Assembly (NCBI RefSeq): GCF_002211305.1
Contig: NZ_LOKW01000025.1
Coordinates: 248,001 to 312,000 of the forward strand
Origin: Rhizobium sp. R634
Lineage (GTDB): Bacteria > Pseudomonadota > Alphaproteobacteria > Rhizobiales > Rhizobiaceae
Direction of reading: 5' to 3'
Length of the DNA stretch: 64,000 bases
Part shown: positions 8,214-16,649 of the stretch, in pieces
How the letters are laid out: every line of letters begins with the position of its first letter
Position numbering within the stretch: position 1 is the stretch's first letter
Made by a program: the position numbers and the translations under genes
Notes under the pieces: generated by a model
Told to the model about the DNA's origin: nothing
The model's input: the letters and a program-made list of their open reading frames with translations, nothing else
Databases searched by the model: none

Positions 8214-8894
8214 GGGTATGATCTTGTAGCCGCCATTCTCCGTCACCAGGATTTCGGCATTGGAGGGATCGCGCTCGATCTTCTGGCGCAGCCGGTAGAC
8301 GTGGGTTTCCAGCGTGTGCGTGGTCACGCCCGAGTTATAGCCCCAGACCTCTTCGAGAAGCACGTCGCGGGTGACGACCTTCTGCTCGGCGCGGTAGAGA
8401 TAACGGATGATCGCCGCTTCCTTTTCCGTCAGGCGGATCTTCTGGCCGTTGTCGGTAGTCAGCAGCTTCTGGCTCGGTTTGAAAAGATAGGGGCCGACGG
8501 TGAAGGTGGCGTCCTCGCTCTGTTCGTGCTGGCGCAGCTGCACGCGGATGCGCGCGAGCAGCACGGCGAAGCGGAAAGGCTTGGTGACGTAATCGTTGGC
8601 GCCGGCTTCGAGGCCAAGGATCGTATCGGAATCGGTATCGTGACCGGTCAGCATGATGATCGGCGCCTTGAAGCCGCCCTTGCGCAGGAGCTTCACTGCT
8701 TCGCGGCCATCCATATCAGGCAGGCCGACATCCATGATCAAGAGATCGACCGGCGTCGAGCGGGCGGTCGCAACACCCTTGCCGGCGTTGGCTTCCTGCA
8801 AAACCGTGAATTCCTCATAAAGCGACAATTGCTCCGTCAGCGTCTGCCGAAGGTCCTCGTCATCATCCACCAGAAGAATGGTGCGTGCGGTCAT
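8211..8894 (-). CDS. OmpR-family two-component response regulator
   Basis: A 227-residue DNA-binding response regulator. The receiver domain (1-120) has the acidic pocket D10-D11-D12, the phospho-acceptor D55 (LLIMDVGLPDMDG), a conserved T in IIMLTGHD and K in YVTKPF. The C-terminal winged helix (about 130-227) has LTEKEAAIIRYL and HTLETHVYRLRQKIE. GAGGA precedes the ATG. No histidine kinase gene is adjacent, so it is an orphan locally. It may correspond to the alphaproteobacterial envelope regulator CenR, but I am not certain. Its stop codon is part of a palindromic repeat. Confidence 0.92.
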   Translation of the reverse strand: MTARTILLVDDDEDLRQTLTEQLSLYEEFTVLQEANAGKGVATARSTPVDLLIMDVGLPDMDGREAVKLLRKGGFKAPIIMLTGHDTDSDTILGLEAGANDYVTKPFRFAVLLARIRVQLRQHEQSEDATFTVGPYLFKPSQKLLTTDNGQKIRLTEKEAAIIRYLYRAEQKVVTRDVLLEEVWGYNSGVTTHTLETHVYRLRQKIERDPSNAEILVTENGGYKIIP

Positions 8895-9061
8895 GCCGTT
8901 GCGTCCTCATGTTAGGTCTCCTAGTCCTACGCCAAATTGCGGGTTTGGCAAGGATCAGCCGGCGGAGCTGTTGCCGGCCAGGTTTTCATATGATTTCAAT
9001 GAAAGCCTCAAGCAATGCAAGACATGCGAGAAAAATGGAAAAAGCAAGGCGGAGCCGGGGG

Positions 9062-9583
9062 ATGAAGCCGTCCACGGTCGTGGTGCGTCCGGCGCCTGGA
9101 AAGAAGAGCCGCGCGATCGTCAGCATCGGCGCAATCACCGTTCAAGCTGCCATCGGGCGCTCCGGCCGCACCGTGATGAAACGCGAGGGCGACGGGGCCA
9201 CGCCGATCACGTCGATGAGGCTGATATCGGGCTTTAGGCGCGGCGAGCGGAACGGCCGGCTCGTGACTTCGCTGCCGCTTCGCCGCATCCGCGCCGATAT
9301 GCTCTGGTGCGATCAATCCGGCAACGCCAACTACAACCGCCTCGTCAGGGCGCCGTTCGGCGCCGGCCATGAGGAGATGCGGCGCAGCGATGGGCTCTAC
9401 GATATCTGCCTGGTGATGGACTGGAACATTTCCTCGCGGGCGCGCAACCGCGGCTCGGCGATCTTCTTCCATCTCATCCGGCCGGGCTACGAGCCGACGG
9501 CCGGCTGCGTGGCGGTCAGTCTCAGCGATATGCGCCGCCTCCTGCCGCACCTTCGCAAGGGGACGATTGTCCGCGTGCTCTGA
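9062..9583 (+). CDS. L,D-transpeptidase (YkuD) family protein
   Basis: A 173-residue YkuD-domain protein. The core reads GDGATPITSMRL early, then FFHLIRPGYEPTAGCVAVSLSDM near residue 145, with the His and the nucleophilic Cys that mark L,D-transpeptidase catalytic sites, here in a slightly divergent spacing. Such enzymes form 3-3 peptidoglycan cross-links or attach proteins to the wall. No signal peptide is visible, which is odd for a periplasmic enzyme. The ATG at 9062 has GGAG seven bases upstream; in-frame starts further upstream (9035, 8885) are possible. It stands between the response regulator and the aldo/keto reductase. Confidence 0.8.
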   Translation: MKPSTVVVRPAPGKKSRAIVSIGAITVQAAIGRSGRTVMKREGDGATPITSMRLISGFRRGERNGRLVTSLPLRRIRADMLWCDQSGNANYNRLVRAPFGAGHEEMRRSDGLYDICLVMDWNISSRARNRGSAIFFHLIRPGYEPTAGCVAVSLSDMRRLLPHLRKGTIVRVL

Positions 9584-9716
9584 TTGTTTTGTGAGGGCGG
9601 GCGCCTATATGCTTTCGGTGACCGGACGCGCGGGCTGAGATGCGTTCAGGGACGCCTGCAGATTGCGGGTGCAAATCCATGCCTCGTCCAATTCTTCAAA
9701 CTTCCGGAGACATATT

Positions 9717-10547
9717 GTGACCGCTCAACCCATCATCACTTTCCATGACGGACATTCCATTCCGCAGGTCGGCCTCGGCGTCTGGCAGACGCCGCAGGAG
9801 ATTGCCGCGCCGACGGTGCGCACGGCCATTGCCGCCGGCTATCGCCATATCGATACGGCGTCCGGTTACGACAACGAAGAGGGTGTGGGTGAAGGCATCC
9901 GCTCCTCCGACCTCGACCGCAAGGATATTTTCGTCACCACCAAGCTCAGGAACACCGATCAGGGTTACGACAATACGCTGCGCGCCTTCGACGGCAGCCT
10001 GAAGAAGCTCGGTTCCGACTACGTCGATCTCTATCTCGTTCACTGGCCGTCGCCGCATCGCGGCCTCTACACGGAGACCTGGAAGGCATTCGTGCGCATT
10101 CGGGAAGAGGGCCGGGCACGCTCGATCGGGGTCTCCAATTTCTATCCCGAACATCTGGAGCGGATCATCGGCGAAACCGGCGTGGTTCCCGTCATCAACC
10201 AGATCGAGCTGCATCCCGACTTCCAGCAGAAGGCGGCGCAGCAGGCGCACAGCAAGCTGAACATCGTCACCGAATCCTGGAGCCCGCTCGGCCAGGGCAA
10301 GTTCATCTCGAACAAGGTCATCGGCGAGATCGCCAGGAAACACGGCAAGACGCCGGCCCAGGTTATCATCCGCTGGCACATCGACACCGGTCTCGTCGTC
10401 ATCCCGAAGTCGGTCACGCCGTCGCGCATCGAGGAGAACTTCCAGGTATTCGACTTCAAGCTCGATGCCGATGACATGGCTGCGATCGCCAAGCTCGACA
10501 GCGCCGGCGCCCGCATGGGGCCAGACCCGATGACGGCGTCATTCTGA
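9717..10547 (+). CDS. Aldo/keto reductase
   Basis: A 276-residue NADPH-dependent reductase of the 2,5-diketo-D-gluconate reductase-like AKR group. The catalytic tetrad is visible: Asp and Tyr in GYRHIDTASGYDNEEGVG, Lys in FVTTKL, and His in LYLVHWP. The coenzyme loop IPKSVTPSRIEENFQVFDF is near the C-terminus. The best start is GTG at 9717 (MTAQPIITFHDG), with CGGAGA at 9705-9710. An upstream reading from 9663 adds 18 unlikely residues. It is separated from leuC by a shared terminator. Substrate unknown. Confidence 0.9.
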   Translation: MTAQPIITFHDGHSIPQVGLGVWQTPQEIAAPTVRTAIAAGYRHIDTASGYDNEEGVGEGIRSSDLDRKDIFVTTKLRNTDQGYDNTLRAFDGSLKKLGSDYVDLYLVHWPSPHRGLYTETWKAFVRIREEGRARSIGVSNFYPEHLERIIGETGVVPVINQIELHPDFQQKAAQQAHSKLNIVTESWSPLGQGKFISNKVIGEIARKHGKTPAQVIIRWHIDTGLVVIPKSVTPSRIEENFQVFDFKLDADDMAAIAKLDSAGARMGPDPMTASF

Positions 10548-10592
10548 CCGGACGAACCGACCGGCAGTCGTCTGGCACATCAGGAGATATAC

Positions 10593-10631
10593 GAAACCGC
10601 CCGATGCGTCCTCAACGCGTCGGGCGGTTTC
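10593..10631. terminator. Bidirectional terminator between aldo/keto reductase and leuC
   Basis: A 16-bp stem, GAAACCGCCCGATGCG (10593-10608) against CGCGTCGGGCGGTTTC (10616-10631) with one G-T pair, lies between two convergent genes. T-rich and A-rich flanks suit both directions. Confidence 0.8.
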
Positions 10632-10652
10632 AATTTCATCCATTGAGACGGA

Positions 10653-12062
10653 TCAGTTCCACTCGCGGATATCGACGAAGTGGCCGGCGATCGCGGCGGC
10701 GGCGGCCATGGCCGGGGAGACGAGGTGCGTGCGGCCCTTGAAGCCCTGGCGGCCTTCGAAGTTGCGGTTCGAGGTCGAGGCGCAACGTTCGCCCGGCTTC
10801 AGGCGGTCGTCGTTCATGGCGAGGCACATGGAGCAGCCCGGCTCGCGCCAGTCGAAGCCGGCGGCCTTGAAGATCTTGTCGAGGCCTTCGGCTTCAGCCT
10901 GTTCCTTCACAAGACCCGAGCCCGGAACGATCATGGCGTTGACGGTCGAGGCAACGGTCTTGCCCTCGACGACCTTGGCGACGGCGCGCAGGTCTTCGAT
11001 ACGGCCGTTGGTGCAGGAGCCGATGAAAACGCGGTCGATGCTGATGTCGGTCATCGGCGTGCCCGGCTTGAGGCCCATATACTCGAGCGCGCGCCACTTT
11101 GAGGCACGCTTCGTCTCGTCCTGGATTTCATCCGGGTTCGGTACGATGCCCTGAACGGAAACGACGTCCTCAGGCGAGGAACCCCAGGAGACGATCGGCG
11201 GCAATTCGGCGGCGTTCAGTTTGACGACGCGGTCGAAATGAGCGCCTTCGTCCGATTTCAGCGTCTTCCAGTAGGCGATCGCCTGTTCGAGCGCTTCGCC
11301 CTTCGGCGCGCGCGGCTTGCCCTTGAGATATTCGAAGGTGATCTCATCAGGTGCGATCAGGCCGGCGCGGGCGCCGCCTTCGATCGACATATTGCAGATC
11401 GTCATGCGGCCTTCCATCGACAGCGAGCGGATCGCTTCGCCGGCATATTCGATGACGTAGCCTGTACCGCCCGCCGTGCCGATCTCGCCGATGATGGCGA
11501 GAACGATATCCTTGGCGGTGACGCCTGCCGGCAGCTGGCCATCGACCTGCACCAGCATGTTCTTGGCCTTCTTCTGGATCAGCGTCTGGGTGGCGAGCAC
11601 GTGCTCGACTTCAGACGTGCCGATACCGTGGGCGAGCGAGCCGAAAGCGCCGTGGGTGGAGGTGTGGCTATCGCCGCAGACGATCGTCATGCCCGGCAGG
11701 GTGAAGCCCTGTTCCGGCCCGATGATGTGCACGATGCCCTGGCGCTTGTCGTTCTCGGAATAATATTCAACGTTGAACTCGGCGGCATTCTTGGCGAGCT
11801 GCTCGACCTGGATGCGGCTTTCCTCGTTCTTGATGCCGAGATGGCGATCCGGCGACGTCGGAACGTTGTGGTCGACGACCGCGAGCGTCTTTTCCGGCGC
11901 GCGAACCTTGCGGCCGCTCATGCGCAGGCCTTCGAAAGCCTGCGGCGAGGTGACTTCGTGGACCAGGTGACGGTCGATGTAGAGAAGACAGGTTCCGTCG
12001 GCCTGTTCGTCGACCAGATGGTCGTCCCAGATCTTGTCGTAGAGGGTACGCGGTGCGCTCAT
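10653..12062 (-). CDS. leuC: 3-isopropylmalate dehydratase large subunit
   Basis: A 469-residue aconitase-superfamily enzyme that, with LeuD, isomerises 2- to 3-isopropylmalate in leucine synthesis. The [4Fe-4S] ligands are visible in IGSCTNGR and in GCSMCLAMNDD, and substrate and cluster-binding segments in CGDSHTSTHGAFG. The ATG at 12062 begins MSAPRTLYDKIWDDH. leuD and leuB are not in this window. The 258-base region upstream (12063-12320) must carry its promoter. I saw no leader peptide with a Leu run there. Confidence 0.97.
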   Translation of the reverse strand: MSAPRTLYDKIWDDHLVDEQADGTCLLYIDRHLVHEVTSPQAFEGLRMSGRKVRAPEKTLAVVDHNVPTSPDRHLGIKNEESRIQVEQLAKNAAEFNVEYYSENDKRQGIVHIIGPEQGFTLPGMTIVCGDSHTSTHGAFGSLAHGIGTSEVEHVLATQTLIQKKAKNMLVQVDGQLPAGVTAKDIVLAIIGEIGTAGGTGYVIEYAGEAIRSLSMEGRMTICNMSIEGGARAGLIAPDEITFEYLKGKPRAPKGEALEQAIAYWKTLKSDEGAHFDRVVKLNAAELPPIVSWGSSPEDVVSVQGIVPNPDEIQDETKRASKWRALEYMGLKPGTPMTDISIDRVFIGSCTNGRIEDLRAVAKVVEGKTVASTVNAMIVPGSGLVKEQAEAEGLDKIFKAAGFDWREPGCSMCLAMNDDRLKPGERCASTSNRNFEGRQGFKGRTHLVSPAMAAAAAIAGHFVDIREWN

Positions 12063-12320
12063 GGCGTTAAGTCCGTTTTTGGAAGCTTTGGAAAATCGGA
12101 AAAAGCGGATCAGGCTCCGCCGGCCGTCATTCGATCAACGAAGTCGGCTGTTGAGCGCACCGGATACGCACGCGAAGAACCGTGCCGGCAGGCGATAATG
12201 ATCCTGCAGCACGAAAATATGCGCACCAGTGCATCTGAACTTGGATTCCATGGCGCTGGATATAGCGATTTTTGATCGAAACGGCAATTCGAATCGTACG
12301 GCGCCCTGAAGCGCATCGCG

Positions 12321-13139
12321 CTAGCGCCGCGGCATCTGTTTCATCTTCTTCTCGACCCGCCGCAGGAAGAGCGACAGGCCGATCGTCAGGATCAGGTAGA
12401 TATAGGTGACGATCGAATAGGTCTCGAAGAAGCGGAAGGAGCCGGAAGCATAGACCTTGCCCATCTGCGTGATGTCGGCGACCCCGAGAACGGAGACGAG
12501 GGACGAGTCCTTCACCATCGAGACGAAGTCGTTGGAGAGCGGCGGGAAGATGACCCGGATCGCCTGCGGGAAGACGACGAGCCGGAAACGCCGGTAGCGC
12601 GAGAGACCGAGCGACTTCGCAGCCTCGATCTGGCCGAGATCGACCGACTGGAAACCGGCGCGGAAGATTTCCGCAATGAAGGAGGAGTAGCCGATCATCA
12701 GGGCGAAGATCGCGCGCCACATCAGCGACAGGTCGCGCACGAGGATCGGCTCGGCAATGCCCGCCTTCACGAGGGGCGTGATCATGAAGTTATAAGCCGC
12801 AACAAGACCGGGCGCACCGACGAAGGCGATGTAGAAGAGCAGCACCAGGATTGGGATGCCGCGGATGATCTCGATATAGAATCGGGCGATCTGGCGCAGC
12901 ACGATGCTGTCGGACAGGCCGAGCAGCGCAATGCCGAGACCGAGCACCGTTGCCAGTATGAAGGCGACGAGCGTCACGAAGACGGTAATGCCGGCGCCAT
13001 TCGCCACGGTCCGGAAGACCTGCGCGTAAATGTCGTTGGTGACGATGACGACGGCGAGAATGATGCCGATCAGGACTAGGACGGCCAGCCACCAGGGGCG
13101 GTCGTCCTTCTCTTGTCGCGGGGATGGTTGTGGCGCCAT
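12321..13139 (-). CDS. Polar amino-acid ABC transporter permease
   Basis: A 272-residue inner-membrane permease of the HisM/GlnP type with about five to six helices. The cytoplasmic EAA loop that docks the ATPase is clear: IEAAKSLGLSRYRRFRLVVFPQAI. A short charged N-terminus (PSPRQEKDDRP) precedes the first helix. It follows the substrate-binding protein gene by 18 bases, so the two form an operon. No ATP-binding gene lies on either side, and it must borrow one encoded elsewhere. The amino acid transported is unknown. Confidence 0.9.
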   Translation of the reverse strand: MAPQPSPRQEKDDRPWWLAVLVLIGIILAVVIVTNDIYAQVFRTVANGAGITVFVTLVAFILATVLGLGIALLGLSDSIVLRQIARFYIEIIRGIPILVLLFYIAFVGAPGLVAAYNFMITPLVKAGIAEPILVRDLSLMWRAIFALMIGYSSFIAEIFRAGFQSVDLGQIEAAKSLGLSRYRRFRLVVFPQAIRVIFPPLSNDFVSMVKDSSLVSVLGVADITQMGKVYASGSFRFFETYSIVTYIYLILTIGLSLFLRRVEKKMKQMPRR

Positions 13140-13157
13140 CTGCGATCGCTCGGGGAA

Positions 13158-13955
13158 TTATTCGCCCATCTTATAGTCGAGGAACCACTTCTTGTTCAGC
13201 GCATCGAAGGTGCCGTCCGCCTTCAGCGCGGCGATGGCGGCGTTGACCGGGGCGACGAGATCGGACCCTTTCGGGAAGATGAAGCCGAAATCCTCGGTGC
13301 CGAGCGGTTCGCCGACCACCTTCAGGGCGCCGTTCGAGGAATCGACATAGCCCTTGGCGGCGACGCTGTCGGTCAGCACGAGATCGACGTCGCCTGTTTT
13401 CAGGGCCTGAACGGTTGCGCCGAAGGTCTCGAAAAGCTTGATGCGCGGGTTCTGTTCGTTGCCATCGAGAATTTCATAGACGGCGGTGTAGAAAGGCGAG
13501 GTGCCGGGCTGCGCGCCGATCAGACCGTCGCTGAAGGCGCCGAAGGACTTGGCGTCGGTGAAGCGCTTCTCGTCGCCGCGCACCAGCATGAACTGCTGCG
13601 AGCGCATATAGGGATCGGAGAAATCCACCTTCTGCTTGCGGTCGTCCTTGATGGTGATGCCGGTCATGCCGATGTTGTACTGGCCGTCGGAAACCGCCTG
13701 GATCATCGCGTCCCAGCTGGTGTTCTGGTACTCGACCTTGAAGTTCAGCCGCTTGGCGATCTCGTTCATCGCATCATATTCCCAGCCGATCGCCTTGCCG
13801 GATTTCGGATCGACGAACTGCAGCGGCGGGTAGGCATTCTCGGTGACGACGACGACGCTCTTGCCGCCGAGATCCGGCAGCTCGGCAGCCGCTGCGGCGA
13901 AGGGCAGAAGAGAAAGGGCGGCAAAGCTCGCAAGAACGGTACGACGAAACAGCAT
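13158..13955 (-). CDS. Amino-acid ABC transporter substrate-binding protein
   Basis: A 265-residue periplasmic binding protein (SBP_bac_3 family). A signal peptide of about 24 residues ending LLPFAAAAAEL is followed by the typical VVVVTENAYPPLQFVD opening, GWEYDAMNEIAKRL and FSDPYMRSQQFMLV. It binds a polar amino acid or related compound and feeds the permease encoded 18 bases downstream. The exact ligand cannot be read. Promoter presumed in 13956-14033. Confidence 0.92.
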   Translation of the reverse strand: MLFRRTVLASFAALSLLPFAAAAAELPDLGGKSVVVVTENAYPPLQFVDPKSGKAIGWEYDAMNEIAKRLNFKVEYQNTSWDAMIQAVSDGQYNIGMTGITIKDDRKQKVDFSDPYMRSQQFMLVRGDEKRFTDAKSFGAFSDGLIGAQPGTSPFYTAVYEILDGNEQNPRIKLFETFGATVQALKTGDVDLVLTDSVAAKGYVDSSNGALKVVGEPLGTEDFGFIFPKGSDLVAPVNAAIAALKADGTFDALNKKWFLDYKMGE

Positions 13956-14034
13956 GGAACAGCTCCAGAATTGAAAGCGAAAATTGTCACGGAAAATAGG
14001 CTTGAGGCAAGGCCGCCGGCTGCATGGGCGCCGA

Positions 14035-14067
14035 AAAAATAGAAAAGGCGATCCGAAGACCGCCTTT
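14035..14067 (-). terminator. Terminator of the ffh-rplS operon
   Basis: Read on the minus strand, AAAGGCGGTC, a TTCG tetraloop and GATCGCCTTT form a stem followed by a T-rich tail (14035-14043). It lies 27 bases past the rplS stop. Confidence 0.85.
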
Positions 14068-14093
14068 CCAAGAAACAGAATTTTCTGCAGATC

Positions 14094-14630
14094 TTATTCT
14101 GCTGCCTTCTCGGCTGCTGCGGCGGCTTCGGCAGCGGCCTTGGCTTCCGCAGCTTCTGCTGCTGCCTTCTCGGCGGCGAGCGCCTGAGCTGCTGCAACCT
14201 TTTCGGCTTCGATGCGTGCCTTTTCCTCGGCAACGGCGGCGCGCTCGGCGTCGTTGAGCTTGCGGGCGCGGACGCCGGTGTCTTCAACGATACGGGCGGA
14301 CTTGCCGCGACGGTCGCGGAGGTAATAGAGCTTGGCGCGACGGACCTTACCGCGGCGAACGACGTCGACGCTTTCGATCATCGGCGAGTAGACCGGGAAT
14401 ACGCGCTCGACGCCTTCGCCGTAGGAGATCTTGCGGACCGTGAAGTTTTCCTGCAGGCCGCCGCCGGAGCGAGCGATGCAAACGCCTTCATAGGCCTGAA
14501 CGCGGGTGCGGTTGCCTTCCGTGACCTTCACGTTGACGCGGACGGTGTCGCCCGGGGAAAATTCGGGAAGCGTGCGCTTGGCTTCGATCTTGGCGGCCTG
14601 TTCGGCCTCGAGCTGCTGAATGATGTTCAT
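14094..14630 (-). CDS. rplS: 50S ribosomal protein L19
   Basis: A 178-residue protein. Residues 1-115 are ordinary L19 (MNIIQQLEAEQAAK, FSPGDTVRVNVKV, GLQENFTVRKISYGEGVERVFP, VRRGKVRRAKLYYLRDRRGKSARI). About 60 extra C-terminal residues are almost wholly Ala, Glu and Lys, likely helical; enterobacterial L19 lacks them. The start chosen is MNIIQQ, with an AAAGG stretch upstream, not the ORF extension from 14675. Last gene of the ffh operon, 211 bases after trmD, so it may also have its own promoter or leader in that gap. Confidence 0.96.
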   Translation of the reverse strand: MNIIQQLEAEQAAKIEAKRTLPEFSPGDTVRVNVKVTEGNRTRVQAYEGVCIARSGGGLQENFTVRKISYGEGVERVFPVYSPMIESVDVVRRGKVRRAKLYYLRDRRGKSARIVEDTGVRARKLNDAERAAVAEEKARIEAEKVAAAQALAAEKAAAEAAEAKAAAEAAAAAEKAAE

Positions 14631-14841
14631 CGTCTTAACCTTTGGTTCTTCTGAAACAGCCAGAGCGCTCGACACTGATCCTTTGGGATAGCCTCAGGAT
14701 TTTGCCCTTGCGGACGGGAGCGGATTCGCCATTCTTTGTTTGCTGGCAGACGGGGCTAACCCCATTTCCGCGTGCGCCAATACACGAAAGGCCGGGGCTT
14801 GTCATCCCTCGCACGACATTTTTGTGAAAAGGCCGGCGGAA

Positions 14842-15543
14842 TCAGCCGTTTTTCTCGTTTTTCGCCTTTTCGAGCAGATCCGGCCGGCGCTTCTCGGTCA
14901 GCTGCATGGCCTGCTGACGGCGCCATTTCTCGATGGCGCCGTGGTTGCCGGAGGTGAGGATCGCGGGAATTTCGCGGCCCTCCCACTCCTGCGGCCTCGT
15001 ATAATGAGGATGCTCAAGCAGCCCGCCTTCGAAGCTTTCGTGAAGACCGGAAAGATCGTTGCCCATCACGCCGGGCAGGATGCGGATGATCGCGTCGAGC
15101 AGGATCAGTGCGGCCGGTTCGCCGCCCGACAGCACGTAGTCGCCGATCGAGACCTCTTCCAGTCCACGCGCCTCGATCACCCGCTGGTCAACGCCTTCGA
15201 AGCGGCCGCAGACGATGATGACGCCTTCGCCGGCCGCCAGCGCGCGCACGCGTTCCTGCGTCAGCGGCCGGCCGCGCGGGCTCATCAGCAGGCGCGGGCG
15301 GGCATCGTTTTCAGAGACGCTGTCGATCGCACGGGCGAGAACGTCCGGTTTCAGCACCATGCCGGCGCCGCCGCCGGCGGGGGTGTCATCAACCGTTCGG
15401 TGTCTGTCGGTGGCGAAATCGCGGATCTGCACGGCATCGAGCGACCACTGGCCGCGCTCCATCGCCTTGCCGGCGAGGGAAAAACCCAGATGCCCCGGAA
15501 ACATTTCCGGATAGAGTGTCAGCACGCTTGCCCGGAACGTCAT
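14842..15543 (-). CDS. trmD: tRNA (guanine-N1)-methyltransferase
   Basis: A 233-residue SPOUT methyltransferase that makes m1G37 in tRNAs and so prevents frameshifting. The trefoil-knot SAM site is visible: MSPRGRPLTQERVRAL, VCGRFEGVDQRVIE, and IGDYVLSGGEPAALILLDAI. The early DDTPAGGGAGMVLKP segment is also typical. The ATG at 15543 overlaps the rimM stop as TGATG, giving tight translational coupling. A GTG one codon earlier is possible. Confidence 0.97.
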   Translation of the reverse strand: MTFRASVLTLYPEMFPGHLGFSLAGKAMERGQWSLDAVQIRDFATDRHRTVDDTPAGGGAGMVLKPDVLARAIDSVSENDARPRLLMSPRGRPLTQERVRALAAGEGVIIVCGRFEGVDQRVIEARGLEEVSIGDYVLSGGEPAALILLDAIIRILPGVMGNDLSGLHESFEGGLLEHPHYTRPQEWEGREIPAILTSGNHGAIEKWRRQQAMQLTEKRRPDLLEKAKNEKNG

Positions 15544-16112
15544 CACTTCTTCTTTTTCGGCTTGTCGGGAGCGAATTTCGACAGCTCTTCCGGGTCATCG
15601 ACCAGTCCTGCTGCCAGCGGGTCGATCAGCAGCGTGCCGGCTTCGAGGTCGATTTCCAGCACTGAGGCTTCCGAGAAGGGGATCAGCACCGGGCGTTTGC
15701 CCGGACCTTTCAGTTCAAGCAGATCACCTGCGCCGAAATCGAAGACGCCGGTGACAGTGCCGTAGCTGACGCCCTTGTCGTCGCGCGCCTCGAGCCCTTC
15801 GAGATCGGCATAAAAGAACTCGTCGTCCTCCAGCTCCTCGTCGGGCAGGTTGTCGCGCTCGATGTAGAGTTCCAGCCCGTTCAATGCCTCGGCGGCGTTA
15901 CGGTCGTTGATGCCGCGGAAGCGGACGACGACCATGTTCTTCATCTCGCGGATTTCGAGGACTTCGAAGCTGCGTCCGTCCATGCTGTGCAGATGGCCGT
16001 AATCGCCGAGCGCGGCCGGGTCGGCCGTATAGGCCTTGGCGCGCACTTCGCCGCGCAGCCCCTGCGCGCCGCCGACCGTCGCCATCAGAACGGGGTTTTC
16101 AAGCTTTGTCAT
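15543..16112 (-). CDS. rimM: Ribosome maturation factor RimM
   Basis: A 189-residue assembly factor for the 30S head that binds S19. The N-terminal RimM domain opens ENPVLMATVGGAQGLRGEVRAKAYTAD, and the PRC-barrel follows (about 100-175: DDEFFYADLEGLEARD, GTVTGVFDFGAGDLLEL, VLIPFSEASVLEID). The C-terminus is a Lys-rich tail. AAGGAA lies just upstream of the ATG at 16112, preferred over MKEPM at 16124 and over longer readings. Position between rpsP and trmD is the classical order. Confidence 0.96.
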   Translation of the reverse strand: MTKLENPVLMATVGGAQGLRGEVRAKAYTADPAALGDYGHLHSMDGRSFEVLEIREMKNMVVVRFRGINDRNAAEALNGLELYIERDNLPDEELEDDEFFYADLEGLEARDDKGVSYGTVTGVFDFGAGDLLELKGPGKRPVLIPFSEASVLEIDLEAGTLLIDPLAAGLVDDPEELSKFAPDKPKKKK

Positions 16113-16173
16113 GGGTTCCTTCATGTGAAGCCGGAAAGACAGGCCTCTCATAAACGAAGTGCGGGCGATTGGA

Positions 16174-16206
16174 AACGAAAACGGGCGGCATGTCGCCATG
16201 CCGCCC
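16174..16206 (-). terminator. Terminator-like hairpin between rpsP and rimM
   Basis: On the minus strand a perfect 10-bp stem (GGGCGGCATG and CATGCCGCCC, 16183-16206) has a four-base loop and is followed by a T-rich stretch. Inside an operon it may attenuate, letting ribosomal S16 exceed RimM and TrmD. Confidence 0.6.
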
Positions 16207-16228
16207 GCCTGGTAGGGAAAGGTTCCGA

Positions 16229-16600
16229 TTATTCCGCGGCGTCGGCAGCAGCAGCTGCAGCGTCAGCGGCCTTTTGAGCCTTTTCGGCGGCGCGTTCCTG
16301 GGCGCGCTTGCCCGGCTTTGCCTTGACCGGGTTGTTCTTGGCTTCGCGCTTGGCAACGCCGGCTTCATCGAGGAAGCGCAGAACGCGGTCGGTCGGCTGG
16401 GCGCCGTTGTCGAGCCAGTGCTTGATGCGCTCGGCGTTCAGCTGAACGCGCTTCTCGTCGTCCTTGGCGAGCATCGGGTTCCAGGAGCCGAGGTTTTCGA
16501 GGAAGCGGCCGTCACGCGGGCTGCGCGCATCGGCGAGGACGACGTGGTAGTACGGACGCTTCTTGGAGCCACCGCGGGCGAGACGAATTTTCAGTGCCAT
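16229..16600 (-). CDS. rpsP: 30S ribosomal protein S16
   Basis: A 123-residue protein. Residues 1-85 are canonical S16 (MALKIRLARGGSKKRPYYHVVLADARSPRDGR and then LGSWNPM). The last 40 or so residues are a Lys/Ala-rich then Ala-rich tail ending AAAADAAE, much like the tail on L19 in the same operon. Start is unambiguous. Third gene of the ffh operon. Confidence 0.97.
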   Translation of the reverse strand: MALKIRLARGGSKKRPYYHVVLADARSPRDGRFLENLGSWNPMLAKDDEKRVQLNAERIKHWLDNGAQPTDRVLRFLDEAGVAKREAKNNPVKAKPGKRAQERAAEKAQKAADAAAAAADAAE

Positions 16601-16649
16601 GTTCTTTACTCCTTAGGCTTTTCTTGACCGCTTCGTGAGGCGGTAATGG

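Noticed and set aside
9600..9716. GGGCTGAGA string upstream of the aldo/keto reductase suggested a TPP riboswitch
   Set aside because: The other conserved blocks (ACCUGAU...GGGUAAUGCC type) are missing, and the downstream gene is not a thiamine gene.
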